DNA of 64,000 nt from Leguminivora glycinivorella (GCF_023078275.1 NC_062971.1:4402001-4466000), one strand, 5' to 3'. Counted from the stretch's first letter, positions 1-10,283 are shown. Notes: generated by a model not told the origin, from the sequence alone. Program-made: numbers and translations.

Positions 1-105
1 AACATTACAAAATACTTAACTAAACTTAATCTAACACACAGACTGATTACCTTATACTTGAATAAAGCTTTGTAACTCTGCTTTTCAATGTATCTAAGGC
101 ACTTA

Positions 106-256
106 CGCCGTGGCTTGCGTGGGCGACGGTCGCGCGATGGTCGCGCGACGGCGATGCGACGCATACGAAATCAAACCTTATCGATATGGAAGTATGAGAC
201 GCGACGGCGACGGTCGCGCGACGATCGCGCGACCGTCGCCCACGCAAGACACGGCG
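106..256. mobile_element. Short foldback MITE with TTA target duplication (PIF/Harbinger-like)
   Basis: The two halves are inverted copies: CGCCGTGGCTTGCGTGGGCG at the left is mirrored by a near-identical complement ending at 256. The arms are full of GTCGCGCGAC palindromes. TTA lies at 103-105 and again at 257-259, which fits the 3-bp TTA/TWA duplication of PIF/Harbinger elements. At 151 bp it has no coding capacity. The family label is an inference from the duplication length only. Confidence 0.65.
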
Positions 257-669
257 TTAACACTAAAAGAACTGACGTATATACAAAAATTCAAAATCTG
301 CTTTTATATTTTGAAATGAGAAAACAAAATTTGAACGAGATTCGTTTTAAATTAGGGACACCTTCGGCAAATTTATCAACATTGCGTAAAATAATCGAGT
401 CTTAACGAAATCAGGCACAAAGGCGGCAACGAAGCATATTTCGGCATTCCGGGGATGCTGTTCCAATCGCATCGATGTGAAAAGAAAACACCAGTGCGCA
501 CGATATTTTGTGCTTCTGCTATTACAATAGGACAAAACTAAGTCGTCCGTGGACTTCACAAGATACACAATCGAAAGACGTCTATAGACGTAAATGTGTC
601 TAGTATAAACAAACATGCTAAATGGGCATTTTTGCGAAAAAAGTTTCAAAACCCCTTTTTTTCCAAAAT

Positions 670-805
670 AGGTAAATTTAATGTTTTTCCTACTCAGAAT
701 CACGAGCCCTTTCGGTCCTACTAGGCAAAAAAATTTAGGGACCATTTTTTTGTCCCAGATCGAAAGGCCTCGTGATTCTGAGTAGGAAAAACATTAAATT
801 TACCT
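670..805. repeat. Foldback repeat with 45-bp arms
   Basis: Arms 670-714 and 761-805 are near-perfect inverted copies around a 46-bp loop. The outer ends read AGGTAAATTTAATG. I see no clear target duplication or coding frame. It is probably a non-autonomous DNA element. Confidence 0.6.
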
Positions 806-940
806 ACCTTAGAAAAAATAATTTTGGTGATTGTTCTCGCGATAATGCTCAAATTAGAGAAAACGTTGAAAATTCTTTGCTTACCTACTTACCTTGCTCT
901 TAAAAATAACGGTAACTGCTAAACCTGGATGCAGTAAACA

Positions 941-1080
941 TAAATTGTTATTTTTTAACAAGCAGAAACGTCTGCTAACGATTCTAAACATTTTTATATT
1001 AAAGGAAAAAAACCTTTCCTTTAATATAAAAATGTTTAGAATCGTTAGCAGACGTTTCTGCTTGTTAAAAAATAAATTTA
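941..1080. repeat. Near-perfect palindrome with ~65-bp arms
   Basis: Bases 941-1007 and 1015-1080 are reverse complements except for a 2-base indel near the outer end, with a spacer of about 7 bases. The sequence TCCTTTAATATAAAAATG at the centre recurs at 1330-1347, next to a tRNA-like unit. This suggests that a SINE tail was duplicated in inverted orientation. Confidence 0.6.
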
Positions 1081-1239
1081 GTATGGGTTAGCACATTGTT
1101 ACTGGTGAATTCTCAATATAACTTGAGACTCCAGTGCCGTTACAAGATGTAATAGTCTGTCGGTAGATGGCGCTAGACGTCACCCCAAGACGTGTGTACA
1201 TAAGGAAAAGGCATGGAAAGATTTGCGATGTCCGGCGTG

Positions 1240-1311
1240 GCTTCCGTAGCTCAATTGGTTAAGAGCCTTGCACGGATTGCAAATGATGCGGGTTCAAGTC
1301 CCGCCGGAAGC
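1240..1311 (+). repeat. tRNA-like cloverleaf, probably a SINE head
   Basis: The 72 nt fold as a tRNA: acceptor GCTTCCG pairs with CGGAAGC, the D stem is GCTC/GAGC, and the T stem is GCGGG/CCCGC with loop TTCAAGT. The anticodon arm is weak (TTGC/GCAA), and the loop ACGGATT has C where the invariant U33 should be. That argues against a functional tRNA. T-rich sequence after 1313 and a tail shared with the palindrome at 941-1080 favour a tRNA-derived SINE. Confidence 0.55.
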
Positions 1312-1924
1312 GTAATTTTTTCCATTTTTTCCTTTAATATAAAAATGTTTATAAATTGTTATATTAGAGGAAATACTGAAAATAAATCGATTTGGGCAAG
1401 ACTATCTTGCAACCTTTTAAAAGCCCTTGGAAACCTTAAGCGCTTACTGCTTTTAAGTGCTAAATCTGGATTCAGCAAACATTAGATTAGATTTCTTCAT
1501 TATATTAGTTTCTGTATTCTCACTAAGAGTAAAAAGAGAAATAAAATTTAAGAATGATACCTACCTTAGGACTGTTCTAGATTATTCTTGAAACTTAAAA
1601 GGTTAGTCTTATCTTTTGTAACATTAAAAATTTTCCGCCATTTACATTGTTTTTGAAGGCCCACAGCACATCCCAAAAGATCAGAATTATTCTGGTTTAC
1701 CCCATGTTTTGTTAGGCACGGGAATATTCTCAGAATTGCTCCCTCCGGCGACACTTATATAGCGCCGCGGTTTTTCAAGGAAAAATTGACGTAATGTGGT
1801 TCCGGAGAAATTACATAATGCGTCGCTTTGACAATACTTACATTATAGGGTTGACAGGAGAAGGTAAAGGGTAGGAAAATACCTGTGTGACCTATTTACC
1901 TAAAACTTGTATTTAGATAAATCT

Positions 1925-2130
1925 CATTTCTTTCATACATACATACAGTTACGCCTGTATCCCATAAAGGGGTAGGCAAAGCACATGAACTACTCAAATT
2001 TCAGTGCCACTCTTGGCAAAAAGGGGTTGAAAGGTAACGAAATTGTGACATTGCAGTGACAGGTTGCCAGCCTCTCGCCTACGCCACAATTTAACCCATA
2101 TCCCACAGTCTTGTTTTCATAATGTAATGA
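1925..2130 (-). repeat. Interspersed repeat, family of 30055-30470
   Basis: This is a minus-strand copy of a dispersed family. Hallmarks are the stretch calling for GGGGTAGGCAAAGCACATGA, the motif AGTGCCACTCTTGGCAA and the end CCCATATCCCACAGTC. A plus-strand copy lies at 30055-30470 and a decayed one near 63700-63890. This copy lacks the insertion found in the 30-kb copy, so it serves as the empty reference site. Confidence 0.6.
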
Positions 2131-2269
2131 TATTAGGTATTACCTATACAAAATCACTGCACGTTCATTTATATCGTTAGCAGACCTAAACTTTACTGTG
2201 TAACGAACGTGAAACGATCATCAAATGTTCAACGAAAGAGGTTACTCGGAACCAAGGACCATATAATAC

Positions 2270-2449
2270 GGGACAGACAAAGCCCATACAATTAAAATTT
2301 TGAAAAAACCCCCGACCGCGACCTAGTGGACCGATTTTCATGAAACATGGCTAAGAACACTCCCGACTAACTCAGCTTTCAGACAAAAAAAACTAAATCA
2401 AAATCGGTTCATCCGTTCGAGAGCTACGATGCCACAGACAGACACACAC

Positions 2450-2490
<41 letters not shown>

Positions 2491-2540
2491 TAGACAGACA
2501 GACATACACACAGACAGACACGTCAAACTATGTTTGGGCC
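2270..2540 (-). repeat. Interspersed repeat with CAGA microsatellite
   Basis: It shares long blocks with 30805-31045 (same strand) and with 4455-4690 (opposite strand): AAAACCCCCGAC, a GTGGACCGATTTTCAT block, CTAAGAACACTCCCGACTAA and ATCGGTTCATCCGTTCGAGA. A CAGA tandem tract follows at about 2436-2515. I recall this as a common lepidopteran repeat of unknown class. Confidence 0.6.
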
Positions 2541-3034
2541 TTTTAGGCTTAAAACTATGTGGCGCTGTTTCGCAGCCTGGAAGTTCCCCAAATATTTTTG
2601 CGTGTTTTTATTTTTTATAACAATAAATGACATATTTCTTTATTTTAATATCATGATATCACGTAAATACACATTTTGATAGTATTTAAAAGGTGGCGCT
2701 AAAAAATGGAGGAACGATTCTTAGTATGAAGATTGTAAATCCTATATATAATCATTGCTCGGAACGCATTCACTTAGGTATTTAATAAATAAATTTCCCG
2801 AGTAGGTAACCCGAGCTAAACTTGGTTGCCGGAAATAAATATCAAAACAATACAAATAACTCCCGTTAAAGCATCTGCCGCTCAAACAATAAACACGGAA
2901 ATGCCGGCGCTAATCTCGAGAACACTCTGCGAGAAGCCATTTTGTTCGGCAGGAATAAACGTTACCTCAGCTGGGTTATGTAAAGCGTCCGGCGGCGTCA
3001 TTCCTATACCTACTCACGGTTTTACAGCTTGATG

Positions 3035-3352
3035 GAAAGTTTGAGATCATATACGTCAGATGTTCACTGGATGGCTCAGATATGCCTGTGTAAAAATGGC
3101 ATTTCATGCAAACTTTGAGATCATACACGTCATGTTTTCACTGGATGGCCTTGTATGGCTTGTACCTAAGTACACACATGGCGTATTTTCATTAGTCGAT
3201 AACTCGTTCGGTATACAGCATACGGGGAGTCCCCGCAGGCGAGATAACAACCAATGAAAGTGGTGCAATTTAATTGGTCGTTAACTCGTTCGGTATGCAG
3301 CATACGGGGAGTCCCCGCAGGCGAGATAACAACCAATGCAAGTTACTATTAC
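3035..3352. repeat. Two short tandem duplications
   Basis: A ~75-bp duplication (3036-3075 against 3111-3150, sharing TTTGAGATCATA and CACTGGATGGC) is followed by an ~81-bp duplication. In the second, AACTCGTTCGGTAT...CAGCATACGGGGAGTCCC starts near 3201 and again near 3282. They lie directly beside the array at 3361-3944. Confidence 0.75.
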
Positions 3353-3360
3353 TATTTAAT

Positions 3361-3944
3361 TTCCCCGAATGCGGCCCTTGTGGCATACGTTCCAGAAATC
3401 TCTCGCACCCCGAATGCGGACCCTATCGACTAATGAAAACATTTCCCCGCATGCGGGCCCTGTGGTACGCATTACAGAAATCTCTCGTACCCCGAATGCG
3501 GACCCCATCGACTAATGAAAACGTTTCCCCGCATGCGGGCCCTGTGGTACGCGTTACAGAAATCTCTCGTACCCCGAATGCGGACCCTATCGACTAATGA
3601 AAACATTTCCCCGCATGCGGGCCCTGTGGTAGGTACGCGTTACAGAAATCTCTCGTACCCCGAATGCGGACCCTATCGACTAATGAAAACGTTTCCCCGC
3701 ATGCGGGCCCTGTGGTACGCGTTACAGAAATCTCTCGTACCCCGAATGCGGACCCTATCGACTAATGAAAACATTTCCCCGCATGCGGGCCCTGTGGTAG
3801 GTACGCGTTACAGAAATCTCTCGTACCCCGAATGCGGACCCTATCGACTAATGAAAACGTTTCCCCGCATGCGGGCCCTGTGGTACGCGTTCCAGAAATC
3901 TCTCGTACCCCGAATGCGGACCGTATCGACTAATGAAATTGCGC
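3361..3944. repeat. Satellite-like higher-order tandem array (82/86-bp monomers)
   Basis: The landmark CTCTCG(T/C)ACCCCGAATGCGG occurs at 3400, 3482, 3564, 3650, 3732, 3818 and 3900, giving spacings of 82, 82, 86, 82, 86 and 82. The 86-bp form carries AAAACATTTCC and an extra AGGT; the 82-bp form carries AAAACGTTTCC. The repeat unit is therefore a 168-bp dimer. Because 168 is 56 codons, open frames run through the array with a 56-residue period. I read these as a by-product, not as genes. Each monomer pairs CCGAATGCGG with CCGCATGCGGG. Confidence 0.9.
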
Positions 3945-4324
3945 CATCTTACATAACTTACCCCTCTATATACCGAATCTCGAGCGAATAAGTACAACTA
4001 TCTTAATTGCACGTAGAGAACTTGTTTCTTGGTTTCATTCTTGTAACGTTGCTGTATTTTTTGAAATAATGATTTCAAAAAATACCGAAAATCGAAGAAT
4101 ATTGATTTTTCATAACAACAGGGACCTTCCATTATAATTATTATAAATGTTATTGAATAGTATATTGTAGCTTAATGTATTGATGCTATACTCATATTTA
4201 ATTATAGCTTCGTCTCCTGAATCAGGAATCGAATTTTCATTTTTTTCCGAATCGCAGATACCTGTATCTCTGTAGATCTTCAGGTTACATAGCCAAATGC
4301 ACAAAATGCTTATGATACTTACTA

Positions 4325-4440
4325 ATCGTTTTCGCAGAGTGATAGCTCTCTATCACTCTTTCGTATGGGCGCGACAGAGCCAGACTGCGTTTCGGTCGGC
4401 GTCTAGCGTCAACGATTGTCATTTGGCTAGGCCGGCAGGT
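4325..4440. repeat. MITE family H, partial copy
   Basis: It has the GGCGCGACAGAGCCAGACTG block and the ending GTCATTTGGCTAGGCCGGC, shared with 7690-7850, 17420-17580 and 33853-34038. It is a short non-coding element with ends related to GTAGCCGAATGGC. Confidence 0.5.
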
Positions 4441-4454
4441 TTATAAAGGTACTT

Positions 4455-4690
4455 TTTAACCCCCGACGCAAAAACGGCGGGGTGTTATAAGTTTGACGTG
4501 TCTGTATGTCTGTTTGTCTGTCTGTGTGTGTGTATGTCTGTGGCATCGTAGCGCCCGAACGGATGAACCGATTTAGATTTAGTTTTTTTTTGTCTGAAAG
4601 CTGAGTTAGTCGGGGTTGTTCTTAGCAATGTTTCATAAAAATCGGACTACTATGTCGCGGTCGGGGGTTTTATCAAAATTTTAATTTTGT
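4455..4690 (+). repeat. Interspersed repeat, plus copy of the 2270/30805 family
   Basis: It starts AACCCCCGACGCAAAAACGG and ends GGTCGGGGGTTTTATCAAAA, enclosing a CTGT/GTGT tract and GAACGGATGAACCGATTTAG. The whole is the reverse complement of 30805-31045. Confidence 0.6.
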
Positions 4691-5067
4691 GGTTAGGTTA
4701 CAATATAAATTTACAGTTTTTCTCCCAAACGTGCTTTGTCACTCTTCAACGAACAAGTGCTTACGCTCGATTTTATTAAATTCTACTGAATGCTGTTGAA
4801 GTTTAGGTTTCAGGTTAGTAAAATGTATATGTCGTAAAAACCAGGACTATACAGATGAATTCATTTCTTTTTTAACCTGGTACTAAAAACTGTGACTAAA
4901 AAAAAGTTTGGCCTGAAGGTTTGTATAAAATCACAATCACGGATATGGGAATCACGTTAAAAGAATAACTTAATTTAAAATAATTCTGTAAATTAATTAT
5001 AATTATTAATTTATTATATTGTGTTAATCGTGTTAACCGCGCACAACATACATAACTACTTATACAG

Positions 5068-5305
5068 CATACTACTAATATTATAATTGGGAAAGTATGT
5101 GTGTCTGTTTGTTTGTCCGTCTTTTACGGCAAAACGGAGCCACGAAATGACGTGATTTTTTAAGTGGAGATAGTTGAAGAGATGGAGAGTACGTAGGCAA
5201 CTTTTTGTCTCTTTCTAACCTCTTCCCTAAACTGGGAGTGGAAATTTATATGAACATTCCGCAATTTTCGAATTTAACGCGAGCGAAGCCGCGGGCAAAA
5301 GCTAG
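5068..5305 (+). mobile_element. Helitron-like non-autonomous element
   Basis: The 3' end reads GCGAGCGAAGCCGCGGGC, a short GC-rich hairpin, followed by AAAAGCTAG and then T, as expected for a Helitron terminus (CTRR inserted before T). The 5' part matches the family at 35224-35451 and 55853-56033 (ACTAATATTATAA, then TGTGTGTCTGTTTGTTTGTCCG), but its first bases have diverged. It is non-coding. The Helitron assignment rests on end structure only. Confidence 0.6.
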
Positions 5306-6117
5306 TCCTGTAATAAATCCTAAACAAAACATCATCGATGAATTGCAAAATACACATTTGTTCAGCAAGAGTTTGACAGATACGTAATTCGCCAGCGAAG
5401 CCCGGAGTTATGAAAATTTGTTTATTCGCGTTGATTGCTTAACACTCGTCGGATTTGCATCACAAATAAACCTGGGATGCTTGGCGGCTTTTTGTCGAAG
5501 ATTTTCGCGTTAAACAAGACCGATACAAGTTGAGAACTCTGGGGAGGGTTCCGCGCTAGGTTTTCGGATTAGAAACAACATTTAGAGCGTTTTAACTAAT
5601 GTCCGATCATGATAGAAACTAAGACTAAGCTTGAAACTCTTATATCTCGCCGGTCAAATTATTTATAGGTAAACATTCTTAAAAAAATCTAGACCTCTAG
5701 TATTTTTTTTATTGCACGCTTTTGCATTGATTGAATCAATGATAATCATTATAATCCAATAATTTGCAATGAAAAATAAACTAATTTCATCATACTTTTA
5801 TAACATATGTTAACTCGTATCACGTGTTGTTATTGTTATGTTATGGTCGTCGCGAATGATGTAACAGAGATTATATTCAAAATATCATTCGACGGAAAAA
5901 TACTTGTATAATTATACCTAATTATTGTGTTTAAGACTGGTTAGGTTGATGAGTAAAGACAAATTTAAGCAAAACTTACGGATGATTGTATAAATAATGG
6001 ATTTACATATTCGTCGCTTAAGTTGTAACTCGGGGAATCTATTCCATCGATTCTGCTATAAGGTTTTAATTTTAGACATTCATTTGACGCGTCACGTGAA
6101 GTCTGATCCTGCTTTTA
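5306..6117. other. No recognisable feature
   Basis: AT-rich sequence with scattered stops in all frames. I see no repeat hallmarks or coding signal. Confidence 0.4.
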
Positions 6118-6606
6118 TCTTATACTTTTAAACGAGCAATTCTTGTATATTTATTTATTTATTTATATATATATTTATTTACACTGACGATCTCGGAAAC
6201 CGCTCTAACGATTTCGCAGAAATTTGTTATGTGGGGGTTTTTGGGGGTGAAAAATCGGTCTAACTTATCCTTAGGTCCCGGAAAACGCGAATTTTCGAGT
6301 TTTCTTTTCTTCGCGCGTCATCTCGTGTGCAGTAGTTGTACTGTTAAGACAGAATTCTTTCGGTTGATGTAAGTACTATTTATTGCAAACACTAGATGGC
6401 GACACAGGTCAAGGCTAAAACGAATAGAAAAATACACTATTTGAGTTTTTGTGGCGAAATGCGCGCCATCTCGTGTGGAGTAGTTGTATTGTTAAGGCTG
6501 AGAATTCTTTCGCTCGATGTAGGTACTATTCATTTTTGAACTAGATGGCGACACATGCCAAGGATACGAAACAGAACCGAGCGAAGCTCGGTTGCCCAGA
6601 TATTAA
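6118..6606 (-). repeat. ~490-bp interspersed repeat family G, copy 1
   Basis: This is one of three closely similar copies (also 26683-27189 and 41871-42365, both in the opposite orientation). Landmarks are CTTATACTTTTAAACGAGCA, a TTTA microsatellite, GACGATCTCGGAAACCGC, two GATGGCG(A)C blocks, and a terminal palindrome AACCGAGCGAAGCTCGGTT followed by GCCCAGATATT. There is no coding frame. The class is unknown. Confidence 0.7.
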
Positions 6607-6967
6607 TATTTTATACTAGCAATAAGGCAATTTGACAACTTTTTTTCCACGGAACCCCAAAACCGTTAGGATAAGTCTGGCTCTGCGCTAAGTCCATTTC
6701 GTTCGATTCACCGGCTGCGGCCCAAATCCGGATTGCGGTAATACACTTTCTGTTTATTATTGCGAGTTCGGTTTTCGTCACGGAGTGAAAAGTTTTTAAT
6801 TTATTTATTTATCGTATGGCAATTAAGACTACACTGTATATACACTATAGCTAGTTCATAATCTAAATTTACATTCCTCCAAGTAGGTAATGGCTGCGCT
6901 CGCTGCGTTTTTAAAATCTTCCACTGGGCCATGGTATCTTTAATTACATTAGAGTATTGAGAATTGA

Positions 6968-7288
6968 AGCGCTGGTGGCCTAGCGGTAAGAGCGTGCGAC
7001 TTTCGATCCGGAGGTCACGGGTTCGAACCCCGGCTCGTACCAACGAGTTTTTCGGAACTTATGTGCGAAATGTCATTTGATATTTGCCAGTCGCTTTTCG
7101 GTGAAGGAAAACATCGTGAGGAAACCGGACTAATTCCAATAAGGCCTAAGTTACCCTTCGGGTTGGAAGGTCAGATGACAGTCGCTTTCGTAAAACTAGT
7201 GTCTACGCCAAATCTTGGAATTAGTTGTCAGAGCGGACTCCAGGCGCCCATGAGCCGTGGCAAATGCCGGGATAACGCAAGGAGGATG
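6968..7288 (+). mobile_element. tRNA-derived SINE, complete, with 17-bp target duplication
   Basis: The head carries a Pol III A-box-like TGGCCTAGCGGTAAGAGCG and a B box GGTTCGAACCC. The body follows (TTTTTCGGAACTTATGTGCG, AAACATCGTGAGGAAACCGG), and the 3' end reads GCCGTGGCAAATGCCGGGAT then GGAGGATG. Direct repeats AGAGTATTGAGAATTGA at 6951-6967 and 7289-7305 flank it exactly, which marks a retrotransposition event. Other copies: 54357-54548, 57563-58036 and 3' fragments at 50700 and 50888. Confidence 0.85.
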
Positions 7289-7305
7289 AGAGTATTGAGA
7301 ATTGA

Positions 7306-7560
7306 CTACTTTAATAAGATATTTCTTATACCAGGTCCGTGGCAAACAGGCATACAGTCCGCCTGATGGAAAGCGGTCACCGTAACCTATGGACACACCT
7401 GCAACTTAGAAACTTGTACTGTCCTTTTTGAAGAACCCCATACCTACTATAACTGTAGTTCATCGGGAATACCTAGGCCGGGAGCTCGTTCCACAGGCGG
7501 GCGTCCGCGGGAGGAAATTCCTCTGAAACCGCACGGTGCGCGGCCATTTAGGTTAATAAT
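7306..7560. repeat. LINE-like 3' fragment
   Basis: It contains GTGGCAAACAGGCATACAGTC, CGCCTGATGGAAAGCGGTCA and GCGGCCATTTAGGT, which I recall from the 3' region of a common lepidopteran LINE-like repeat. No intact frame. Confidence 0.4.
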
Positions 7561-7689
7561 AATGTCATGACATGTCATTTATTATTTGTTTATGCATTTT
7601 ACATTTGAACCTACTTTTAATATGACACGTTTCGCGCATTAATAATCGTTAATGGCCCAAATATTTGGCCATGGACATTAAAGTTACCA

Positions 7690-7850
7690 GGGTGCGTAGC
7701 CGAATGGCACAAACGCTCACGAAACGCTCATGAAACGAAGCGCTAGTAGATGTCTATCCCTGTCGCTCTTGCGTATTGGCGCGACAGAGCCGGACTACGT
7801 TTCGTTTTCGTTTGGCGTCGGAGAAATGCCATTCGGCTACGGGGCCAGTT
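7690..7850. repeat. MITE family H copy
   Basis: It is bounded by GTAGCCGAATGGC on the left and the complement GCCATTCGGCTAC on the right. Inside is GGCGCGACAGAGCCGGACTA. Related copies lie at 4325, 17420 and 33853. Confidence 0.6.
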
Positions 7851-7868
7851 CCCTAAAAGTAAACTATA

Positions 7869-8972
7869 TGATCCATTAAAATCGTATCAATTAAGGGGTG
7901 TCGCCTTGCATCAAATGAGGTAGTTCTAATTTGTATTATATATTATTAGAGATGAAATAGTGATGTCAAATCCAAGTTTTCCACCTCGAAAGCCCATGGG
8001 GTCATAATGAAATTCATGAAAATTCGTAAAATATTATGATTTTTTCTGACTTTCGTTAAATTTTACCACCAAGAACTTTTTAACGGCAAAAATGGCTATG
8101 AACAATTTGATGTCTACTAAATTATCGTTATTATGAATATAATTTTGTCTAGGTAAGCCATATATTTACTAAGATACGACCATTCAAAGTTTTGCACAAT
8201 TTCGGCAAAAGGGAAAAGTAGTTGGAGCTGTTCGGAGGTGCATAATCTTTTTTAATTCATACTGAAGATGAATACTTACGTAGTCCACAAGGCTTCATTT
8301 CTCAACCGACGTTGGAACCACCAACTCCTCAGGTTCTGCTTAAAATGAACAATTTTCTGTACTTACAAAGAAGGTTGTACCAGCAGTTTTGGTTGCGAGA
8401 AAGTAAGTGTCAACAGCTCAGCTGTTTGCACCTACTGCACTGGACAGTTTTGCGGTAATGTACCAGGTCTGGTGTGTACCAATGTTGATAAACCACTCGT
8501 TCACGATCCACCATCAGATGACGATTTTGACCTTCCTGATCAGTTGACAGAGATGTACTACCTCGGTAAGCTTTCTCCTAAAGGAGTGCTGTGGATTCGA
8601 AGGTCCAGTCTAGTTCATTTATCGTTAACTATGCTTATTTCACTAACTAACCCTACTTCATATTGCGAACCTTTGAGAAGCCGAATCTTCGAAACTATTT
8701 GGCGTACCAAGACCAAATTAGTCTCATTTAATTGCAAATTTTGTCTACTTCAAATTGTGTATAGTGACTTTTGCCGTACTATGGATACTTTGTTGAAAAA
8801 AATCACAAATGCTGAAATTTTTTAAGGTTTTTCGTGTATTTAATAATGACCCCATTGGCTTTCGAGGTGGAAAACTGAGATGCAGCATCACTATTGCATA
8901 TACAACAATATGAAACACCAATTAGAACTACCTCATTTGATGCAAGGCTGAATGTACGATTTCAATGGATCA
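7869..8972. mobile_element. 1.1-kb inverted-repeat element with a coding remnant
   Basis: The ends TGATCCATTAAAATCGTA and the complement TACGATTTCAATGGATCA are inverted copies. Inside them, CCTTGCATCAAATGAGGTAG (7911 onward) is mirrored by its complement at about 8925-8946, and CCACCTCGAAAGCC (7981) is mirrored near 8857. The middle holds a decayed protein-coding stretch (8267-8825). The flanking duplication is unclear (possibly ATA). This is a cut-and-paste-type element with captured or relict coding sequence. Confidence 0.6.
8267..8825 (+). pseudogene. Decayed CXC-like cysteine-rich coding remnant
   Basis: From 8267 one frame reads a proline-rich lead (QPTLEPPTPQVLLKM). Near 8350 the sense shifts by one base into a frame open to 8825, which begins FCTYKEGCTSS and continues with CTYCTGQFCGN. 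The spacing of cysteines, with CxxCxGQxCGN at the end, resembles the CXC/tesmin-type C-terminal domain found in several uncharacterised insect transposon-encoded proteins. Several expected cysteines are changed. An acidic tail (DPPSDDDFDLPDQ) follows. It has no upstream domain and a frameshift, so it is a relict. Family placement is by memory of the motif. Confidence 0.45.
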
Positions 8973-9204
8973 ATAAGGCCAAGGCTCAATCTCAATGGAA
9001 TATAGCACTCAAGTCAGCAAACCCGAAACTCAAAATCGGATTTATCTTTCAACTATTAAGGTAAATTAAGTCAAGTTTCACTTAAGCAATCTAAACTGAA
9101 ATTTTGATGAAGTGCGTTGGCTGCGAGCAATTTAAACGTGAATGTTTGATGATGAAGGCAATAATATTATGATTCGTGTTTATTTACCAATTTAAGTACT
9201 GGTC

Positions 9205-9320
9205 TATTCTAGTGGGTAGTGAGTTCATGTCCCTGCCTGCTAAGCTGATGGTCCAGCGTTTGAATTCCGGTAAGGACATTTATTTGTATATATAAGTCAC
9301 ATTTATTTGTATATAATAGT
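9205..9320 (+). repeat. Partial SINE family B copy
   Basis: AGTGGGTAGTGAGTTCATGT then CCTGCCTGCTAAGC, a degenerate B box GTTTGAATTCC and GGTAAGGACATTTATTTGTA resemble the head of the family at 24146 and 58739. The 3' half is missing. Confidence 0.4.
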
Positions 9321-9328
9321 CTTATAGT

Positions 9329-9490
9329 GTGACGGATGAAAAGAGATTGCATGTAGCAGAGATGAGAATGTTAAGATGGATGTGTGGCGTGACAAGAATG
9401 GATAAGATAAAGAATGAGTATATCAGAGGAAGCCTGAAAGTAGCACCGATAGTAGAAAAAGTAAGAGCGAATCGACGCTACTGCAACTGA
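9329..9490 (+). pseudogene. LINE reverse-transcriptase C-terminal fragment
   Basis: A 53-codon open stretch reads DEKRLHVAEMRMLRWMCGVT, then RMDKIKNEYIRGSLKVAPI and VEKVRANRR before a stop. These are hallmarks of the C-terminal linker of RTE/BovB-like LINE polymerases. It has no start, no RT core and no zinc knuckle, so it is a 5'-truncated scrap. A CTTATT microsatellite tail follows at about 9578-9605, as in LINE 3' ends. Confidence 0.65.
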
Positions 9491-9782
9491 AACACAAATT
9501 ATATTAATAGATATAACTCATCTTGTTGTAACTGTAATAGTTTTTTAATAATTGTATGTATAAGGCAATAAAACATTCTTATTCTTATTCTTATTCTTAT
9601 TCTTAATTAAAGTTTGTCTATTTCAAATATAAACTTTTGACGTAACATAATACAGATAGTGTGAAATGACATCACAGTATATTTTTGGAAATAACATAGA
9701 AACTATATACCGCGAGTTCAATCTTTTAGAATATGAGCGGAATTAAGAATATTTATTTATTTAGAATTTTAGAATATTTGGG

Positions 9783-9950
9783 CGGTCGAGGTGGTATAGC
9801 GGTTTATCACGTCAGCCGCGTTAGCTGGAGACCTGGGTTCGATTCTCAGCTTCGCCACCAGTGGGCTTGATCGCTTTTTCTTTAGTGTTGGTATCTATTT
9901 CAGTTTATAATTTATATATAGTAGTGTTATTACTTAAAAAAAAACAAATC
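9783..9950 (+). repeat. tRNA-derived SINE family C
   Basis: The head is GGCGGTCGAGGTGGTATAGC, then a B box GGGTTCGATTC and TTCGCCACCA, which mimics a tRNA 3' end. Stem TCAGC/GCTGG surrounds loop CGCGTTA, which has no U33, so it is not a functional tRNA. The tail GTGGGCTTGATCGCTTTTTC leads into AT-rich sequence. Boundaries are approximate. Confidence 0.55.
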
Positions 9951-10283
9951 CAAAAATATTGAATGGAATAATTTGATTTGTTTCCTACATCTTTTAGAAT
10001 ATGTTATTCTGTAGGAGGGATTTATCCCTACAGAAAAACAAATGTAGTTGTTTATTCTATTTGTAAGCGTTTGCGGGTGCTGTTTATTATTATTATTATT
10101 ATTTATTGTTATTAATATACAGTGACAAACTTATGTCTAACACATAGTCCCACAAAACTCTGGAACAGAACGAGTTTGTCTGTGGGATCAACTTGTACCT
10201 AGTAACATAATATCAAAAGTCAAAAACTTAAGGTTGATGGAGGTGATAATCTGTAATGACGATTACATTCAGAAATAATTATA

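Noticed and set aside
1240..1311. Functional tRNA gene
   Set aside because: Good acceptor and T stems, but the anticodon loop has C instead of U33 and the stem is mispaired. A SINE-like flank favours a SINE head.
3361..3944. CRISPR array
   Set aside because: Units are contiguous with no unique spacers, and the genome is a eukaryote's.
3274..3991. Long open frames across the 82/86-bp array
   Set aside because: The 168-bp dimer is a multiple of three and lacks stops, so open frames arise mechanically. The predicted peptide is a pure repeat with no motif.
9783..9862. Functional tRNA gene with encoded CCA
   Set aside because: The anticodon loop CGCGTTA lacks U33 and the unit continues into a SINE body.
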